Source: Synergistaceae bacterium (GTDB lineage: Bacteria; Synergistota; Synergistia; Synergistales; Aminobacteriaceae). From it: 34,903 nt of DNA. Shown in pieces: positions 33,585 to 34,903 of this stretch; position 1 is the first letter of the stretch, and the number at the start of each line of letters is the position of its first letter. The notes beneath the pieces were generated by a model. It saw only the letters and a list, made by a program, of their open reading frames with translations, was not told the origin of the DNA and made no database searches. A program made the position numbers and the translations under genes. The DNA lies in NCBI GenBank assembly GCA_017443945.1, contig JAFSXS010000050.1, positions 1 to 34,903 of the forward strand, read 5' to 3'.

Positions 33585-34043
33585 TTACAGCTGCGAATAA
33601 TACCAATTTTCTTTGCCGATTTTCTCAATTAGTTCGAGTTGCTCTTCGGCCCAGTACATGTCGTCTTCTTCGTCTTTGTAATAGTCCTTGAGAATGTCAA
33701 AAGTTGTGTAATCGCTTCTTGACTCCTCGACTAAACCGGCAAGCCACGCAAGACCATCTTTAGAGACCTGCAAATCATATTTCACAAAGTCAATAGGATC
33801 CTTGCAAATGGGAGCTTCTTTCTTGGCCTCAAGTTTTAATTCTCCGCCTAAATCAATAATTCTATCTGCGCATTTTGTTACATAACCGCGTTCTTCTTTT
33901 GCGTGTTCTGCGTACTTGTCAGCTAACTTGCTGAACCCCTGAGCCGCGAAAACTCTTGATTGTAATTCGTGGCCGTCTGCCTGTTGTGCTAAGTCCGTTA
34001 CGATAATTTGTAAACCTGCTAAAATTTTTGCTTTGTCTGACAT
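33585..34043 (-). CDS. ferritin-like (bacterioferritin-related) protein
   Basis: A 152-residue four-helix bundle. The C-terminus DEEDDMYWAEEQLELIEKIGKEN closely follows the bacterioferritin pattern of a DEE...W..EQL.LI.KIG block, but the ferroxidase His of that block is Asp here. By eye the preceding metal ligands also look altered: the Glu in the third helix appears to be Ser and the second-helix His Tyr. It may store iron poorly, have a different metal site, or work structurally. ATG 34043 has AGGAGG upstream. It is 11 bases after, and probably co-transcribed with, the flavodoxin/ferredoxin gene. Confidence 0.78.
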   Translation of the reverse strand: MSDKAKILAGLQIIVTDLAQQADGHELQSRVFAAQGFSKLADKYAEHAKEERGYVTKCADRIIDLGGELKLEAKKEAPICKDPIDFVKYDLQVSKDGLAWLAGLVEESRSDYTTFDILKDYYKDEEDDMYWAEEQLELIEKIGKENWYYSQL

Positions 34044-34054
34044 GATTTAACCTC

Positions 34055-34870
34055 CTAGAAAAATATTTCCGGCTCTAAGCGTTTTTGTGCAGCTTGGCCG
34101 AATGATGTCATTATATCAGCGATTTGTTGACTTGTTGATTTTATTGCGTGCATGGGACAACGATTTATGCAACCCCAGCAGCCTATACATTTATCGAGAT
34201 CGAAAATTTTTGCGTCTATATTTATTGCGTCAACGGGGCAATTTCTGACACAACGTCCGCACTTAATGCAAGCGTTAGAAATTTCCTTTGCTTTACATTC
34301 TTTAGGGAGTGAGTAAGGCTCGTCCCTGTGAGTCTCTCGATAGGCTATAACTTGATTTCCCAGTTCCCACGATGACCAGTTAGTTTTTGGCTGATTATGA
34401 AGTGTAATATCTCCTGATAAAATTTTCTCGTAGGCTTTACGGCCAAATTCATGCATAATTTCTTTATCGTGTGAGTCCGGCCGGCCCTCTGCGATTGATT
34501 CATTCATTGAATGACGCGAAATAAAAGCTCCCATTGCTGAGACTTTGAAGCCGCTTTTTTCCGCACGTTCGAGCATTTCTGTTAAAGCAATCCCGTAATA
34601 ACCGTTGCCGTAAGAAATCACACCGATAAAAGGCGTGTTGTCGGCCTCCAAGCAATTAAATATTTCATCAGAGAGAGTGAATAATTTTCCTGCGGTAATG
34701 CTGCCAAATATCACAATGTCATTAGGAGTAAATTTATATTTTTTCTGACGGCTTGCAGGAGTTAGCAAATTATGAGTCTCAACGGGCAAATTTTTAAACT
34801 CTGACGCAATTTCCTTCACAATTTTTTCTGTTGAACCGCTCGGACTGAAATAAACTAAATGCAGCGTCAT
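34055..34870 (-). CDS. EFR1-family flavodoxin-ferredoxin fusion
   Basis: A 271-residue electron carrier. Residues 1-165 form a flavodoxin-like domain with FSPSGSTEK (8-16) for FMN phosphate. Residues 200-245 hold two [4Fe-4S] motifs, CIKCGRCVRNCP (201-212) and CIGCWGCINRCP (228-239). It would carry low-potential electrons in the cytoplasm, perhaps to the iron-binding partner downstream or to the double-cubane protein. I start it at ATG 34870, with AGAGGTGA 8 bases upstream, rather than further up inside that site. Its partner reductase is unknown. Confidence 0.88.
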   Translation of the reverse strand: MTLHLVYFSPSGSTEKIVKEIASEFKNLPVETHNLLTPASRQKKYKFTPNDIVIFGSITAGKLFTLSDEIFNCLEADNTPFIGVISYGNGYYGIALTEMLERAEKSGFKVSAMGAFISRHSMNESIAEGRPDSHDKEIMHEFGRKAYEKILSGDITLHNQPKTNWSSWELGNQVIAYRETHRDEPYSLPKECKAKEISNACIKCGRCVRNCPVDAINIDAKIFDLDKCIGCWGCINRCPMHAIKSTSQQIADIMTSFGQAAQKRLEPEIFF

Positions 34871-34903
34871 GAAATTTTCACCTCTTGTCAATTACGTCAA
34901 AAA

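Overview
The window comes from an AT-rich, strictly anaerobic, amino-acid-fermenting bacterium of the phylum Synergistota (Synergistaceae-like). The best taxonomic marker is the C-terminus of the very large surface protein at 19938-24368: a Gly-rich stretch, one Cys, a membrane segment and an RRR tail, which is the Synergist-CTERM sorting signal. The 16S rRNA 5' end at the left edge would settle the genus. The dominant theme is selenium-dependent Stickland fermentation. The window encodes a glycine reductase, a second substrate-specific reductase probably for betaine, their shared proteins A and C, thioredoxin parts, substrate transporters, and three of the four selenocysteine-insertion genes. 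Four in-frame UGA codons are read here as selenocysteine (grdA, grdB, grdH and selD).

Layout. 1-780: the 5' end of a 16S gene on the minus strand, its tandem promoters, and the terminator of gdhA. 780-4837: glutamate dehydrogenase, a hotdog thioesterase, a double-cubane-cluster/2-hydroxyacyl-CoA dehydratase-like protein, and a radical SAM protein. 3884-8584 (minus): a tightly packed run (unknown protein, ParA-like ATPase, HEPN protein, lipoate ligase, GcvH, radical SAM), partly joined by ATGA overlaps. This is the least explained part of the window and the best candidate for an undescribed system. 8627-14468 (minus): thioredoxin reductase with a degenerate thioredoxin tail, then the overlapping operon selA-selB-selD. 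14616-18852 (minus): a BCCT transporter with grdH and grdI, the putative betaine reductase operon. 18853-19937: a 1.1-kb gene-free region with four tandem copies of a ~120-bp repeat. 19938-24368: the surface protein. 24719-33530 (plus): trxA, grdA, grdC, grdD, a DUF3343 Se/S-carrier-like gene, a sodium:glycine/alanine symporter, then a sigma70-type promoter and glycine riboswitch driving grdX-grdE-grdB. 33585-34870 (minus): a ferritin-like protein and a flavodoxin/ferredoxin fusion.

How it works together. GdhA and other oxidative steps would supply reducing power. Thioredoxin reductase and thioredoxin pass it to selenoprotein A (GrdA). GrdB/GrdE (glycine) or GrdH/GrdI (probably betaine) make the carboxymethyl-selenoether on GrdA, and GrdC/GrdD release acetyl phosphate. 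SelD, SelA and SelB make and insert selenocysteine. Glycine senses itself through the riboswitch, and the AGCS and BCCT carriers import the two substrates. Gene calls for these families are firm from motifs. Assignments of substrate (betaine versus sarcosine), of the ParA/HEPN module, and of the intergenic repeats and G-quadruplex-like elements are inference from sequence read by eye; no alignment or folding program was run.
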